The notes beneath the pieces are model-generated. The model ran no database searches. It saw only the letters and a program-made list of their open reading frames with translations, and was not told where the DNA came from. The position numbers were made by a program, and so were the translations under genes. Below are positions 11,250 to 22,897 of a stretch of DNA of 64,000 nucleotides, piece by piece (position 1 is the first letter of the stretch; every line of letters starts with the position of its first letter). Source of the stretch: Isoetes taiwanensis (taxonomy: Eukaryota > Streptophyta > Lycopodiopsida > Isoetales > Isoetaceae); the NCBI GenBank assembly GCA_021234155.1, contig JAJEKV010000125.1, positions 627,178 through 691,177 of the forward strand, written 5' to 3'.

Positions 11250-11600
11250 AATAGGACAGGTGGCCAATTTGAAGAGCCCAAATAGGGCGGACGTTCAAGT
11301 TGGTAGGCCGAGATTGGGCGGTGCCTAATTTGAGGGCACAAAAAAAAAGGGAGCCCTTTGCCCAATTTGTTTGGCCCAATGCGCCATTCAGTCGGGCAAA
11401 ATTGGATATCCGCCCAATTTGAGAGCAAAAACAATTCAATTTGGTAGGCCAAGATTGGGCAGGTGCCTAATTTGAGGGCATAAAAAAAAGGGGGGGGGGA
11501 GCCCTCTTCCCAATTTGATTGGCCCAACGCCCCATTCTGTCGGCCAAAATTGGACATCCATCCAATTTGAGGGCAAAAAAACATTTTTTTGCCCTCAAAT
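11250..11600. repeat. Imperfect tandem repeat, about two ~165-bp units
   Basis: Blocks GGTAGGCC(G/A)AGATTGGGC, GTGCCTAATTTGAGGGCA and TTGGCCCAA occur in the same order twice (about 11,250-11,410 and 11,411-11,585). Each unit contains an A-run followed by a G-run. A (CCCT)n tract follows at 11,660-11,680. Open frames through it are a by-product of the repeat. Confidence 0.6.
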
Positions 11601-12540
11601 TAGGCGGGTTTGGAGGCACCAAATCCCAATCTGGGCTGATCAATGAGGGCCAATCTCCCTCCCTCCCTCCCTCCCTCTCTTCTTAAAGACATTCTCACCA
11701 AGTTTTGATATGATTTTCATGTGTTTTGTGTTTGGAAAGAGGCAGCTTAGTTTCTAGGATTGAAGGGGTTCCTGAAATTCAAAGGCAAGCGTCTAGTTGC
11801 CAAAGGGTTTCTTGCCCATTATGGCATATTTAACAAAACTTAGACTTATTCAAATCTAATAGATATATACTTCAAGGATGTCATAATAAGATCAACAGTA
11901 TTTTTAACTCTTATTGATTTTAACCGTTTAATTTTCACTTTCATTTATTTAGAATGATCTAAAATAGATGCTAATATAATTGAAATATTATTTTTTCAAA
12001 ATAGGTAAAGAAAGTTTTAGATTTGGAACTAATTAAAGGATTATATTTATCTGTAAAGACATTAAAAAAAATAATTAATTAAGTTTCAATATATTTTGTT
12101 TCATTAATAATAAAATATTCAATAGTTATTATTAAGATATTAACTTTATAATTTAATTGATTTCGACGTAAAAACTTTCTTAAACGTGTTTTTAAAAGTA
12201 TAAAAGTTTGTAAATTGAGAAATTCTTATAATAGTTTTAAGTCAATCGCTTATTGAACCATCATATTTCATTTGCAAATTATCAGGATTGCCAAATTTTA
12301 AATTTGTTAAATCATTAAAAATAAAACTTTTATATTCTGGAAATGTTTAATTCTAAATAAGTTCAAGTGAACATTAGTCTGAAAAGTAATTTTGCATTTT
12401 TATAACCATTAAGGTCTTAACTTAAAGATAAACTTATATAATTAAAACTCATAAAAATTATAACAATCAAGAAGAATTAAATAATATATATATTCTTATA
12501 ATGGAGTCCTTGAAGTGTTATCTATTAAATCTGAATAAGT

Positions 12541-13145
12541 CTAAGTTTTGTTGAATATGTCATAATCTGTAGCCGAATAGGGATAGTGATTTTCGATGTC
12601 TATGCCGTATTTTGAAATGAATTTTATGCCATTAGCAGCCAATCCTCCACTGCAACCATTGCTGGAAGAGTCACAATCTACAAGCTCTTGTTCAGAAAGA
12701 TAAACAAATTGATTCGTCTTCATGGCGTTGATACTCTCCACCGCAGAAACGGCCGCGAACACCCAGCAAGATCCTGCACACCACAACAGCATCTTAACAT
12801 TTTACGATTGATGGACGAGCTTAAAGTTTGATTGTTTGTTAGACTAGCACTAGCTTACCACAGTCGCTTTGATCTTTGACATCTCCAACTACCCCGTGTT
12901 TTCTCGGTCTGGACTTAGGCACTTTAGCTTGTCACCACCGGGAGTTGTATAATACCTCTGCTTCTCTTGTCGGCCCTAGTTGGGCGCCAAATGCATGGCA
13001 AAAGAAATTCACGGGTTAGGTGCAAAACGCATTGAGGCCAGCACAACGCTTCCATTTCCCTTTCGATTTAGATCTCAGAATCGCCTTTGCGTTCTACTTG
13101 TAGATGGAGAAACGCTTGCCAAACTCTCTGGAGTTTGGAATATGA
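12541..13145 (-). pseudogene. Papain-family cysteine protease, exons 1-2, unit A
   Basis: On the minus strand a prodomain remnant (RFSIYK near 13,090) leads to the mature N-terminus and the active-site block. Exon 1 ends ...DQSDCG at 12,859 with donor GTAAGC, and an 85-bp intron (12,858-12,774) ends in CAG. Splicing yields CGSCWVFAAVSAVESI, with the catalytic Cys intact and Ser replacing the usual Gly before DCG. The fold continues with LSEQELVDCDSS, NGCSGGLAANGIKFI and YPYSATD, then a stop follows at 12,541. Stops in the prodomain make it non-functional as it stands. The matching C-terminal exon for this copy lies outside the duplication and was not found. Confidence 0.8.
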
Positions 13146-13254
13146 TTTATTATATTTTTTACCCAACCTTTGAATCGATCTATCGCTTTTATACTGGCTG
13201 TAATATAGAGGAGGGCGGAAGGGAAGGGGAGCAGGAGGAGGAGTTACGCTGCTA

Positions 13255-13385
13255 TAAAATTGGAGATTAGTGGCGTCCACGCGCATGGCGATGGGCTCCC
13301 GTATGACAGCCTGAAGAAGTTGTGCCTCATTGTATTTGGGGACATAGCCATAGCCATTGATTTGCACCACATTTCGCTGCAACAA
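13255..13385 (-). pseudogene. Papain-family protease C-terminal exon, unit A
   Basis: After a CAG acceptor at about 13,380 it reads NVVQINGYGYVPKYNEAQLL, then AVIREPIAMRVDATNLQFYSS. This matches the conserved INGYE.VP..E..LL.AV..QPVSV.I.A....FYSSG segment of plant papain-type enzymes. In gene order it follows exons 1-2 of unit B, about 820 bp upstream, and so belongs to that copy. The catalytic His region that should follow is missing; the sequence runs into the prodomain of unit A instead. Confidence 0.75.
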
Positions 13386-14202
13386 AGCATGTTAATCTAG
13401 GCCTAGCACATAATAGAGACAGCACCAAAAAAGGAAAGGAAAGGAAAAAAGAACAACCTTATTACTCATGCATACATCATCTATGGCATATTTAACAAAA
13501 TTTAGACTTATTCAAATCTAATAGATATATACTTCAAGGATGTCATAATAAGATCAACAGTATTTTTAACTCTTATTGATTTTAACCATTTAATTTTCAC
13601 TTTGATTTATTTAGAATGATCTAAAATAGATGCTATATAATTGAAATATTATTTTTTCAAAATAGGTAAAGAAAGTTTTAGATTTGGAATTAATTAAAGG
13701 ATTATATTTATCTGTAAAGACATTAAAAAAAATAATTAATTAAGTTTCAATATATTTTGTTTCATTAATAATAAAATATTCAATAGTTATTATTAAGATA
13801 TTAACTTTATAATTTAATTAATTTCGACGTAAAAACTTTCTTGAACGTTTTTTTTAAAGTATAAAAGTTTATAAATTGAGAAATTCTTATAATAGTTTTA
13901 AGCCAATCGCTTATTGAACCATCAGATTTCATTTGCAAATTATCAGGATTGCCAAATTTTAAATTTGTTAAATCATTAAAAATTAAAATTTTATATTCTG
14001 GAAATGTTTAATTCTAAATAAGTTCAAGTGAAAATTAGTCTGAAAAGTAATTTTGCATTTTTATAACCATTAAGGTCTTAACTTAAAGATAAACTTATAT
14101 AATTAAAACTCATAAAAATTATAACAATCAAGAAGAATTAAATAATATATATATATATTCTTATAATAGAGTCCTTGAAGTGTTATCTATTAAATCTGAA
14201 TA

Positions 14203-14830
14203 AGTCTAAGTTTTGTTGAATATGTCATATCTGTAGCCGAATAGGGATAGTGATCTTCGGTGTCTATGCCGTATTTTGAAATGAATTTTATGCCATTAGC
14301 AGCCAATCCTCCACTAGTTAGCCATTGCTGGAAGAGTCACAATCTACAAGCTCTTGTTCAGAAAGATAAACAAATTGATTCGTCTTCATGGCATTGATAC
14401 TCTTCACCGCTTGAAAGCTTGGCCGCGAACGCCCAAGAAGATCCGCACACCACACAAAGATCTTAACATTTTATGATTGATGGACGAGCTTAAAGTTTGA
14501 TTGTTTGTTAGACTAGCACTAGCTTACCACCCGCCTTTGATCTTTGACATCTCCAACTACCCCCAGGTTTCTCCAGTCTACGGACTTAGGCACTTTAGCA
14601 CTGTCACCACTGAGAGTTGTATAATTGCCTCTGCTTCTCTTGTCCAGCCTAGTTGGAGCTGCCAAATGCCTGGCAGCAAATTCTGCCGGGTTAGTTAGAT
14701 GCAAAAGCATTGAGGCCTAGCACAACGCTTCCATTTCCCTCGAAAGTTAGGTCGCAATCAGCTTTGCGTCGCTTGTAGATGGAGAAACGCACCCAAACTC
14801 TGCGGACCTGGAATATGATTTATTATATTT
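14203..14830 (-). pseudogene. Papain-family cysteine protease, exons 1-2, unit B, active site lost
   Basis: Same exons as unit A: prodomain-end PAEFAARHLAAPTRL, then VPKSVDWRNLGVVGDVKDQ at the mature N-terminus. Here the active-site codon TGC of unit A is TTC and the splice acceptor is GG rather than AG, so both catalysis and splicing are broken. The second exon also carries small insertions near the SNGCSGG block. Unit A is the better preserved copy. Confidence 0.8.
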
Positions 14831-14934
14831 TTACCCAACCTTTGAACTGATCCGGATAAACTACTATTTGGTTGTAGCATAGAGGAGGCAGAAGGGAAGG
14901 GGAGCAGAAGGAGGAGTTACGCTGTTATAAAATT

Positions 14935-15056
14935 GGAGATTAGTGGCGTCCCACAACACGACGACGATGGGTGTAGAGATGACAACCTTAAGAAGTTGTG
15001 TCTCATTGTATTTGGGGACATAGCCATAGCCATTGATTTGCACCACATTTCACTGC
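14935..15056 (-). pseudogene. Papain-family protease C-terminal exon, unit B
   Basis: Reads VVQINGYGYVPKYNETQLL on the minus strand, directly comparable with 13,255-13,385. Its own N-terminal exons would have lain further right and are not present, so the array has lost part of a third copy. Confidence 0.7.
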
Positions 15057-15789
15057 AACAAAGCATGTTAATCTAGGCCTAGCACATAATAGAGACAGCA
15101 CCAAAAAAGGAAAGGAAAGGAAAAAAGAATAACCTTATTACTCATGCATACATCATCTCACATGGAGGGTGCAGACACTCCAGGGGAACTTAAGGACTCT
15201 AGACCCATGATGTTATCTGTGGGAATTACACTGATCTAACTGATTTATCATTAAGCCATTATCAGAAAGATTCCATAATTATGTCCGTTCTTCCTGCTCT
15301 GTTCCCACCCAAAAATTCATCGAACATGGAAAAAAGGAGAGGAAAGATGAACCAAAATTTGCAAGCAAAAGTGAATCCAATGGAAGAAATTACTGAGTTA
15401 GCTAAATCAAGGAATTAAACTAAACTACAAGGCATATCAGATTAAAGCTTAATAGGTGTGCAAATACAATAACAAAATCAACTAGCTCTTTAAGACCAAA
15501 TCAAAGAAATTTGCTTGCTTCTCATGTATTGCAGGACAAAGGGCTGAATTTCTTCTTTGAGCCAATTATAGGCAAACCTTCAGAATAGTAGTAAGAAATT
15601 CTATGTTCTCCAATATTCAAGATTCTCTCCAGGAGGTAAAATGTGCCAATAGCAATGATAAATTGGAAGCCAAGCATTCTGTGCTATCAGTCCTATTTCC
15701 TGAGCATGAAAAAGTTGAATGGAGATTCTACTGTTGAAAGTTTGTATGCCATGGTAGATGAACAATTGGTTGATGCAGAGTTGAACATA

Positions 15790-16300
15790 CATGATCGTGC
15801 ATAAAACCTAATATGCTTTGATGTAGATGGTGCATCAGTCATGGCTGGTTGTAGAACTGGACTAGAGTCAGACTTCAGACGAGCTTTGTGCCATTTTCCC
15901 GCTCCATCCATTGCATGGCACATCAGACCAATCAAGCCTTCAAGATTGTCAATGAATTTAGGTGTGTGCAGAAGATAGAATATTTGATAAAGATAATGAA
16001 TCAGTTTTATTACCGCAGCCCACAAGGGCTTGCATATTTTCAATACTTTGCTATAGGTTTGACAGAGGGACGAAAAATGGTAAAAGACGTGGACACACGT
16101 TAGATTTCAATTACATTATCAGTACGTAGATTGTGTGATGAGTACATATCTACTGAAGGAGCATATACTGAATTTAAAGGATGAGGACAAAGCAATTGAA
16201 TTGGTCGCGTTGCTTTCAGATGTTGAAACGATGCTACGGTATATGCTCTTCTACCTTTTCTTAGGGAGCATATTTTTTTGATGCGACAGGCACAAGACTA
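15790..16300 (+). pseudogene. hAT-type transposase fragment
   Basis: In shifting frames the plus strand reads DGASVMAGCRTGLESDFR, then HCMAHQTNQAFKIVNEF, VQKIEYLIKIMNQFYYRSPQG and KMVKDVDTR. This is the order seen in the central DDE region of plant hAT transposases of the group with a DGA..M.G motif, HC.AH.NLA and a late TRW. Stops and frameshifts are frequent. Termini were not found. Confidence 0.6.
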
Positions 16301-16373
16301 TATAATGATTATATTTGAATATACTATTGCTAGGAAAGTGGCATGCATAAGGTTAGAATTAAATTGAATTGGA

Positions 16374-16455
16374 TTGAATGTTTTTTATCATCCACGAAGA
16401 CCAATCGATCTATGGGACCCAATACATGAGCGCATCAGGCGTATTACTGCCATGC
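16374..16455 (-). mobile_element. LINE 3' end fragment
   Basis: Carries the shared 3'-terminal block of the LINE family in this window, in the form TTATCATCCACGAAGACCAA followed by TATGGGACCCAA, with GCATCAGGCGTATTACTGCC beyond it. The adjacent AAATTGAATTGGATTGAATG may be a degraded tail. Only about 80 bp survives. Confidence 0.5.
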
Positions 16456-16559
16456 GGGTGGATCATCAGGCGCATGTTAGATGTGCTCAGGACTTATCTT
16501 TGCGTGTAGTGATTGGATACTTTACTAGTGGTAATCTAGATTTTATGCAATTTCATATC

Positions 16560-18450
16560 TGATTGGCTCGTTTATTACAGCATCTTTAGCTCTCTCCTTT
16601 CCAATCTATCGTTATTGACAAAAAATATAGTTTTAATTATGTTTGAGAGCGGTGATGTAGTGGATAGTTTGGTATCTAGAGAGATTGATCCACTTGGCGG
16701 TGCTTACTTGATGTGTCCTAGGCTTTCTCCTGGTATAGTTAGTGCAGTGAAAATGCCTTGCTAGTTTTCAATTCCTAATCTACTTCCTGATTTAATGGCT
16801 CATCTTGATTTCATTGCAAATGGGCTTGGAACACATATTTTTCATTCCATTATGAATGGCCCTAGAATTTGTATCTTTACCATATGGCTCACCATTGCCA
16901 GATTGTATTGTCCATAACTATGGTATAAAAAGCTAGCCTCAAATTGTTGAATGATCCAGAATGGCTCCTTCGTTTCCTAAACATGAGGCTTTTGCTTCCT
17001 TTTGACGTGATGTCTAGTCTAGATTCATATAGATGCTCGAAAATCTTCTATTCATGTTCAACCTTTAGTTCTTGCTCATGTGCCTGTCGAGGAGTACATC
17101 TCATCTTCTGTCACACGTGTTCTTGGTGTAACACATGCTTCTTCATCTATTACTCCTCTTGTTTGTAAAAGGACACAACAATTTTGTCACACATAAGCTA
17201 TGATCCTTCTTCCACCTTTATATATGTAACTTTCACTTGCAAAAAGGAATAGAAAAGAAAAAGAAAAAGAAAATTGAATTTGTCACCTTCTTATTGATGC
17301 AATCTTTTGCAAAATTACATAGTATCCCTTTGCCTTTTCTTTGCACAAAATGGCTTTAAGCTACAATAGCTTCTTGATCCTCATCTGCAAAATTAACATA
17401 ACATATCTTATGTAATTAAATGTCGAATGGATTTTCTAGAAGAACCTATAGGAATCTCAGAAGAAGGATGGATACTAGTATAAATGATGAACACTATGTT
17501 TCTCTTGCACTATCTGGCAATAATAATCTTATTTCTTGAGAGAAAATACCTCCTCAACAAAAATGGGAAGGTTGTCACCCTGTAAAATTAGAACTTTAAA
17601 CACGAGTAAAGAAGGGGCTCTATAGATTGTGACCCAATTGATATGCATATTCAGTTCCTCAACATCAAAGCCAAACCCGAAGTTTAATGTGCTGGTTGAA
17701 TAGAGTTCGCATTGGATTAAGAAGATAAGTATGCAAACTCCTTTGTCCAAATGCAATAATAGTGGAATCCCAAGCAACAAACTAACCTACAAAATATCTT
17801 TGATGGTCCAAAACTCTTTTGGCCGACTTGATAAGCAAGAAATGAAGCTCTATAAACCTTAAACCTTTGGATAATTTTCTTACATGCAAAAAGAAAAAGG
17901 AAAAAGAAATGGATTCAGTCTTTTCCCAGATAAAGGTTAACTCGCATTAAGGAAAATTCTTAAGTTATGAGAACAAATCGAATGCTTACCTAAGGATCAG
18001 CAGAGATGGCGAGAATATCTCACCTAAAAACGCCCAACAATGTCAAAAAATGCCCCAAAAAATAAATGTTAAAAAAAAAAGCATTTCACCAAGAAATGCA
18101 AAAAACCTTTTTTTAGGCAATGCTAATGCCGAAAAAGGTGTTACCAATGTGGAGGGAAACATCAAAAACTTTTTAGAAAGTAGATAATCCCCATATTTAG
18201 CAATTGCTTGAGGGTGCATTCCCATTAGAGCAAAATATGCATGCCACGTAGCAATCCCGGAACCCTGGACCAAAAAATTGCCATTCAGATTACTATCTAT
18301 CTGTTTTAGGGTGCATTCCCATTAGAATAAAATGGGCGCCATATTGCAATCCGGACCAGTCACAATGTTATTAAGGCATGTGCATGCGACATTTGATGTC
18401 ATTGGAATGTCGATAGGACATCGGTAATGATATCGCAAATCGTCCATTTT
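16560..18450. other. No recognised gene
   Basis: Several short protein-like stretches (for example LAHVPVEEYISSSVTRVLGV near 17,070-17,130) are interrupted by stops; I do not recognise the family. The rest is AT-rich. Confidence 0.4.
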
Positions 18451-18464
18451 GTAGTACTAATAAT

Positions 18465-18590
18465 GTGCACTCTAGATGTACTGATTAGTACATCTTATGG
18501 AATACACTTCCAAAATCATGAAAACAATATTAAAAAATGTATAAAAATACAGAAAAACCCCCTCTTATTATGCTAGATATTAGTATTGTT
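18465..18590. repeat. Second copy of the GTGCACTCTAGATGTAC repeat
   Basis: Same ends as the fragment at 7663-7795, more diverged inside. Confidence 0.55.
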
Positions 18591-18604
18591 AGGAATGCAT
18601 AATA

Positions 18605-20975
18605 CATTTTTTGTTTTTGATAAACATAGATCTTTATTACTCAAAAGAATACAAAGAGTACATGGGGGACTCAAAACCTAATGGAGAAGATGTCCACTAG
18701 AGCAACACTACCCACAACATACATAACATAGAAAAGCAGAGAATACATATCACCACGAGCACCATTGTTTGCTATGAGTAAGTCTGAAACTGAAGATATC
18801 GCTCCCAAATGACACTCTTGACGTCATCCTTTAAGGAAGAACACTTATATGCCTTTACAATGCATTCTGAGCATCATTAAGCACTTGCGTGTGATCCGAA
18901 AAGACACGTCCCTTGAAGATGAGGAGATTTCGTCTCTTCGGATGGACCCGGATGATCCGAGCGGCAGATGCTAAGTGGAAAGGCCTCTTTGCAAACTTGT
19001 CCCAAGAACTAGGATAGGTGACAATAGGACCTCTTTGACTATTCAAGTCACAATGGAAAAGGCTCAAAAAGCCACCGCCAAGCAAGTCGAACATTATGGC
19101 ACAAGAAAAGCAATTGCTCAATTGTCTTATTCCTCTGCATGCAAAGAGGGCAGATCACAGAGACTTGTGGACGAAATCTATGAACAATAGTGTTTACCCG
19201 CACGCATCTATGAATGATCTGCCACCAAAAGATAGGTAGCTTAGGATGGAGCAATTTATCCCATACCCATCACAGGCATCGCCCGATGAGGCTCGGGGAT
19301 AACTAAAGGCCACATTGGCGATGGAGGCAACACCGGGATGCGAAGGACCACATACATCGAGTGCACCGGTGCTCCTTCTTAACATTGCCATGAACCACCG
19401 GATTTTGGGGAGCCCGTCTTGTGGATGTGGAGGAAGAGTAGCAGCTACTTTTTCCCAAATGCCACGATCCCAACGAAGGAGGAGGAACTTCAATCTGAAC
19501 TCATTCCATGTCGACAATCTTGTCTCATTATACCATGCGATATCTTTGTGAGCACACTGCCGCTTGCCATCGACGCCATCGATGGATGGAAGAGAGAGGG
19601 GGACAACCGCTGGCCGTCACCCAAAGGGATCCATCAAGAATCGGGTCAGAGGATGCGTGGTGGGCCATCGGATGGGCAAAACAAAGTGCGCACAGTTCTC
19701 TTAAGCAGCTAACAACCCCTTGAGGAAAGAAGAGGCATTAGGATATGGAAAAAGTGGATAGAATAATGCCCATGGGAGGAGTGCCTTAATGGATGGAGAG
19801 CCAAAGGAAATGCACATCTATAAAGACTAGTGAATGAGACGCAGTCCTGGGGATTTATCAACATTATTTAGAATCCGCCATATGAACTTAGAAATCAGCA
19901 CCTTGCTCTGGAGAAGAAAGTGAATCATCCCCAGCCCCCACAAATTTTAACATATTCTGGCATAACGCACTTCGCCCAACTAATTTTAACATCAGCTCCT
20001 TCTTCAGTGCCACCCCAGACAAAGTTCCTGATAGTACGAACAATGAGCTGCATTTTTGTCTGTGGTGCCAACAAGATGGATGCCATATAGACATATGTAT
20101 TACTCATAACTGACTTTGCCACAGTTACGCGGCCAGCTATGGATAACTTAGCCGTGGACTACCAGAACAAATGCCTTTCCAACCCCTTAATAATAACATC
20201 CCACGCGTCTCCAGATGAAAGGTGTATATTAACTGGAATGTCCAGAAGCCTAGTTGCCTTCCCATGAGGAAGAACCTTCCATGGAAATGCAACAGAAGAC
20301 GGCACTGGAGAGTCTAGGGCCCACAAGGCAGTACACTTTTGCCATCCCACAAAGATACCAGAAGCCAAAGAGAAATTGTCCAACAAGGAAATGGCATTCT
20401 ACAAATTCTGCTCATCAACCATTAAGAACAGGAAAGTGTCATCTGCGTACTAATTACAAATATCCTGCGACCCACCATTCATGGGAAGACCATGCAAGAT
20501 GCCTTCCTGCACTGCAAGAGAGAATACCTGAGAAAGAATCTCTGCCACAATTGTAAAAAGCAGCGGTGCCAAAGTATGAAATGGGCGAATCCCCGCCCCA
20601 CACGAAAAAATAGCGATGGTTCCCCTTGAAAAAGAACTGAAGAATAAACAGAATAATGAAGTTTCATAACGTCTCTTGCGAACTGGATACCAAACCAAGA
20701 CGTAGGAGGCACTGCTCCAGGAAACTCCAGTCAACACTGTCATATGCTTTTATAAAGTCCAGCTTCAAGTATACAATGGGATAACCATGCATTCTAGCCC
20801 AATATAGACCCTTATATGCTGCTGCCACATTATTCAAGGTACACCGGCGAGGCAAGAAACCTGACTGTGTGGAAGAGATGGACTTAGTAAGCACGCCACA
20901 GAGCTTCTGAGCAAAAGCTTTAGCAAAGATCTTGTACACTGAGGACAACAAGGTAATGGGGTGCCAGTCTAATAT
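18605..20975 (-). mobile_element. L1-type LINE, 5'-truncated and mutated
   Basis: Reading on the minus strand from 20,975, reverse transcriptase blocks appear in order: PITLLSSVYKIFAKA, STQSGFLPRR, and KLDFIKAYDSVDW (20,664-20,951). The catalytic YADDTFLF lies at about 20,430-20,450. A maturase-like thumb follows, and then a Cys/His knuckle (IFWWQIIHRCVR ... CPLCMQRNKTIEQLLFLC) at 19,048-19,254, typical of the zf-RVT C-terminus of plant LINEs. The 3' end runs to an AT-rich tail near 18,605. The 5' part (ORF1, endonuclease) is missing. Frameshifts and stops make it inactive. Confidence 0.85.
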
Positions 20976-21154
20976 TACTCAATCCATAATTTTTTCATAG
21001 ATTTAGTTTTTCTTGCTACCATGTTAAGCTTGGCTGCGAGCCTGAAAGAATAAAGAATGATTTGGGATTCCCAAGGATCAAACGATGATTTTTTATACAC
21101 AAAATAACATATTCATATCTCAAAATCATTCAAAGCTGGAATCATAATAATCAC

Positions 21155-22245
21155 TCTAGCAAGGCAGCATGATCTCTCTGTCTAGCATCTTCAACATCTT
21201 CCATTGAAAGTCGATCTTCTGGCACTAGAATTATGCACAGTGCAACAACTTGGAGCGTTGCTTCCATGCTCTCTATATGCACAATGCCGTAACTTGGAAC
21301 ATTGCCTCCATGCTCTCTATGGTACAATCCTCACATTCTAGATCAAATATCTCTTTTTGCTTGTTTTGCTTCATCAATTTGTTTATCTGCACACATATTC
21401 TAATATTTACTACACATCAAAAAGATATCTCCATTTGATTAATTACTGAAAAATCCCTAAAAAAAAAAACTTGCTTTAATTTAATTAGAGAGCTACTCTT
21501 AAATCTTACCTACCCAATTATATTTAGTCCACTCGCCACAAATGAAAGATCCATCGTTCTTTTTCCATTACGAAGCTCTAGCAAAACTACTCTTATAGCT
21601 ATACATTTCATCCTCTTTAGTTACTCTACCACTGCATGTATTTTGTCACAAATTACAAAGTTAATGACAAATATTAGTAGACAAATATGAAAGCAGACTT
21701 ACTTACCAGTGCAAGGGATCCAAAAGTTCAAGAACAATGGTTGTAACATGAGAATCATAATCTTCTAGTATTTTGGCTAGTCTAAAGTAAAAAAACATGT
21801 AGGCATAAATTGTCAACAAGAAGACAAAGAATATTGCTTGACTTTATATCATAGTGACAATGCGCAATTCTTTGTGAACAATCATGGTGCAAATATAATA
21901 ATCCCCTTGCTGCTCCAACAACAGCTCGTAGTCGGCGTGACCAATTCAAAGATGGTTATCATGCAAGTTTGTTATCTAGAAGAGCATTCAGTTTATAGCT
22001 TATGGAGCTACAATGCAAGTGAGTCAAAAGAAGTCATAAACCAGCAATCTTGAAAAAAGTGAATCGCAGTACCCTCTTAAGTTAACCAGATTGTGATGCT
22101 TTATGTAGCCAAAAATTTCAAAAAATTTCCACTTTTCTTTCAAATCGATGTTTGTACATGCACCGCCCTTGCCAATCCTATTAGCAACAAACATGCTCCC
22201 ATCATCCCTTACAAGTCTGTACATAGTGCCAAACATTTCTGACAT
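21155..22245 (-). pseudogene. FEI-like LRR receptor kinase, kinase-domain remnants
   Basis: Three separated minus-strand pieces match successive parts of a plant kinase domain. 22,245-22,024: GTMYRLVRDDGSMFVANRI, then IKHHNLVNLRGYC and LLVYDFF (Gly-loop to hinge; the VAIK-type Lys is replaced by Asn). 21,790-21,715: LAKILEDYDSHVTTIV (activation segment). 21,245-21,155: ALCIILVPEDRLSMEDVEDA (subdomain XI). The wording is closest to the FEI1/FEI2 group known from Arabidopsis. Missing Lys, missing segments and stops show a pseudogene. A 47-bp local tandem duplication lies at about 21,243-21,330. Confidence 0.7.
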
Positions 22246-22454
22246 AATTATGTCCCTCTCATTTGAGGCATTGAGTTTTTAATAAGGTCATTTGCAGTAT
22301 ATGACAGATCACCATAGAACGGAAACAGTCTAGTGCTTGAATAACTATGGTATGCTAGCTTTGAGTGGAAAGAGAACTTATTGCAAAAAAGATTTTGTGA
22401 TTTTGTACTTCTTGTTGAATGTATTTGTGGACGCCTCTGTGACGATTAACCATC

Positions 22455-22690
22455 AGGTCTGGGACGTATGATTCGGTTTCATCCAAATCATCGTGGCCTT
22501 TTTGGTTAGGATGCATAGCTACCACTCCAGAGGTAGTGGGTTCAAGTCCCGTTCAAACCCTTAAATGTGACAGCCTCTGCTTGTTGCCAAACTTGTTGTC
22601 ATGGGACCCATACAATGGGCTAGTTACAATGAGCTAGTACAATCGTTACTACTAGGATTAAAAAACCCCTGCCTCGAACAATATACTAAA
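22455..22690 (+). repeat. tRNA-derived SINE
   Basis: An A-box-like GGTTAGGATGC (near 22,504) and a B-box GGTTCAAGTCC (22,539-22,549) have tRNA-like spacing. A non-coding body and an AT-rich tail with AATAGAATAG repeats follow to about 22,730. The head resembles a tRNA gene that has lost its fold. Confidence 0.5.
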
Positions 22691-22897
22691 TAGAACAATA
22701 TACTAAATAGAATAGAATAGAATATGATAGGATAATTTTTACCATCTATGGAGAACAAAAAGTACAGAGATATCCCTTGTTTTTATATGGTCATCTATAG
22801 TCCATTTGTATATTATGTGTCATTTACTTACCATTAAACATAAGGTCTGTTTAGTATACAAAGTTGGAACCATTTCCTTTAATGACATAAGAACCAT

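Larger units (their letters stand above)
11821..15158. repeat. 1.67-kb segmental tandem duplication carrying protease exons
   Basis: Unit A (11,821-13,492) and unit B (13,493-15,158) both start ATGGCATATTTAACAAAA and end TACTCATGCATACATCATCT. They are closely similar over their whole length, including a ~700-bp AT-rich intron. The junction cuts through a papain-like protease gene, so the C-terminal exon of one copy lies just before the N-terminal exons of the next, as expected for an unequal-crossover array. Confidence 0.9.

Noticed and set aside
11113-11584. Minus-strand frames of about 110 codons
   Set aside because: They run through the ~165-bp tandem repeat and repeat their own wording; no family match.
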